A DNA stretch of 64,000 bases, from assembly GCA_036784855.1 (NCBI GenBank), contig JAZDSV010000054.1, positions 1-64,000 on the forward strand, in the 5' to 3' direction. Under the pieces are notes generated by a model. It did not search any database, was not told where the DNA came from, and was given only the letters and a program-made list of their open reading frames with translations. This document shows positions 63,901 through 64,000 of the stretch, in pieces (position 1 is the first letter of the stretch; every line of letters begins with the position of its first letter). A program made the translations under genes and the position numbers. The DNA is from Aphelidium insulamus (Eukaryota; Aphelidiomycota; Aphelidea; Aphelidiaceae).

Positions 63901-64000
63901 AAAAGTGATGAACACCGTATTCCAATAGCGGAAGCTGTGCCAGCAGCTAATTTCTCTACTGCTGAAGAGAATAAGAACACAGAGGACAAGAATGACTTGC
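60914..64000 (+). CDS. CEP290: Centrosomal/ciliary protein CEP290, 5' part
   Basis: Model: join(60914..61018, 61058..61331, 61385..61509, 61555..61649, 61696..61843, 61908..62035, 62085..62271, 62321..62459, 62515..62638, 62691..>64000); phases agree, but the exon 5 and 9 ends are the least certain. CEP290 builds the Y-links of the ciliary transition zone. The protein is almost all coiled-coil (ELRDMQAEISELQDRNQT, NELEERLNGHDQAQDA-like runs). Best family match: LKLHEYESRVFGLAEAVAQI, RQMDVRDANILTLTADC and LDDVLDENRALRNRLGTDAD, aligning with the conserved middle of CEP290 (KDYESGVYGLEDAV, LDENEALRERVG). It starts right after a (CA)n tract (60889-60913) and runs off the window. Implies a flagellated host. 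Confidence 0.85.

Overview
The window is nuclear DNA of a compact, intron-bearing eukaryote. About twenty host genes carry short GT-AG introns (mostly 42-120 bp) whose splice phases I could reconcile, and intergenic gaps are mostly a few hundred bases. CEP290 at the right end implies a lineage that builds a flagellum or cilium. The mix of animal/fungus-like housekeeping genes (GPD1, RAB21, ARF6, SGF29, CENP-S, POT transporter, MPDU1) with Crinkler-like and secreted ankyrin-type proteins suggests a zoosporic fungus-like organism or another flagellated protist. I cannot place it more exactly.

Layout. 1-709: a partial unknown gene running off the left edge. 1002-11586: a 10.6-kb mobile or virus-like element with ~233-bp terminal inverted repeats ending in C17/G15 runs. 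It carries a SAP-domain gene, a spliced zinc-finger-like gene with two near-identical introns, a basic Cys-rich gene, an orphan gene, a family B DNA polymerase, SF1 helicase and HNH block broken by two -1 frame changes and one TAG, a SIAH-like RING E3 ligase, and a terminal orphan gene. It lies between two divergent genes. 11.7-20.8 kb: MPDU1, a secreted protein, a TspO-like membrane protein, CENP-S, glutathione reductase and GPD1. 20.8-26.2 kb: an effector-like island with a decayed ankyrin gene, a broken Crinkler, an intact secreted ankyrin protein and repeated copies of the GPD1 3' flank. 26.2-31.1 kb: zinc transporter, POT peptide transporter, ARF6. 31.3-34 kb: three tandem secreted paralogs sharing an upstream signature. 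34.3-39.5 kb: RAB21, PSMD9, ALKBH1, SGF29. 39.5-51 kb: small secreted proteins, a 989-residue low-complexity membrane protein, a fucosyltransferase-like enzyme, FCF1, a secreted repeat protein and a coiled-coil protein. 51.5-64 kb: eIF5B, an EF-hand membrane protein, an MCUR1/CCDC90-like mitochondrial protein, a Cys-rich secreted gene, ribosomal protein S4 and the 5' part of CEP290.

How they fit. The host genes are ordinary housekeeping. The interest lies in the element (self-replication enzymes, a host-style E3 ligase and introner-like introns, without a capsid or integrase I can recognise) and in the secreted effector-like families around it. Gene models come from reading splice sites and frames by eye and similarity from memory; no search was run.
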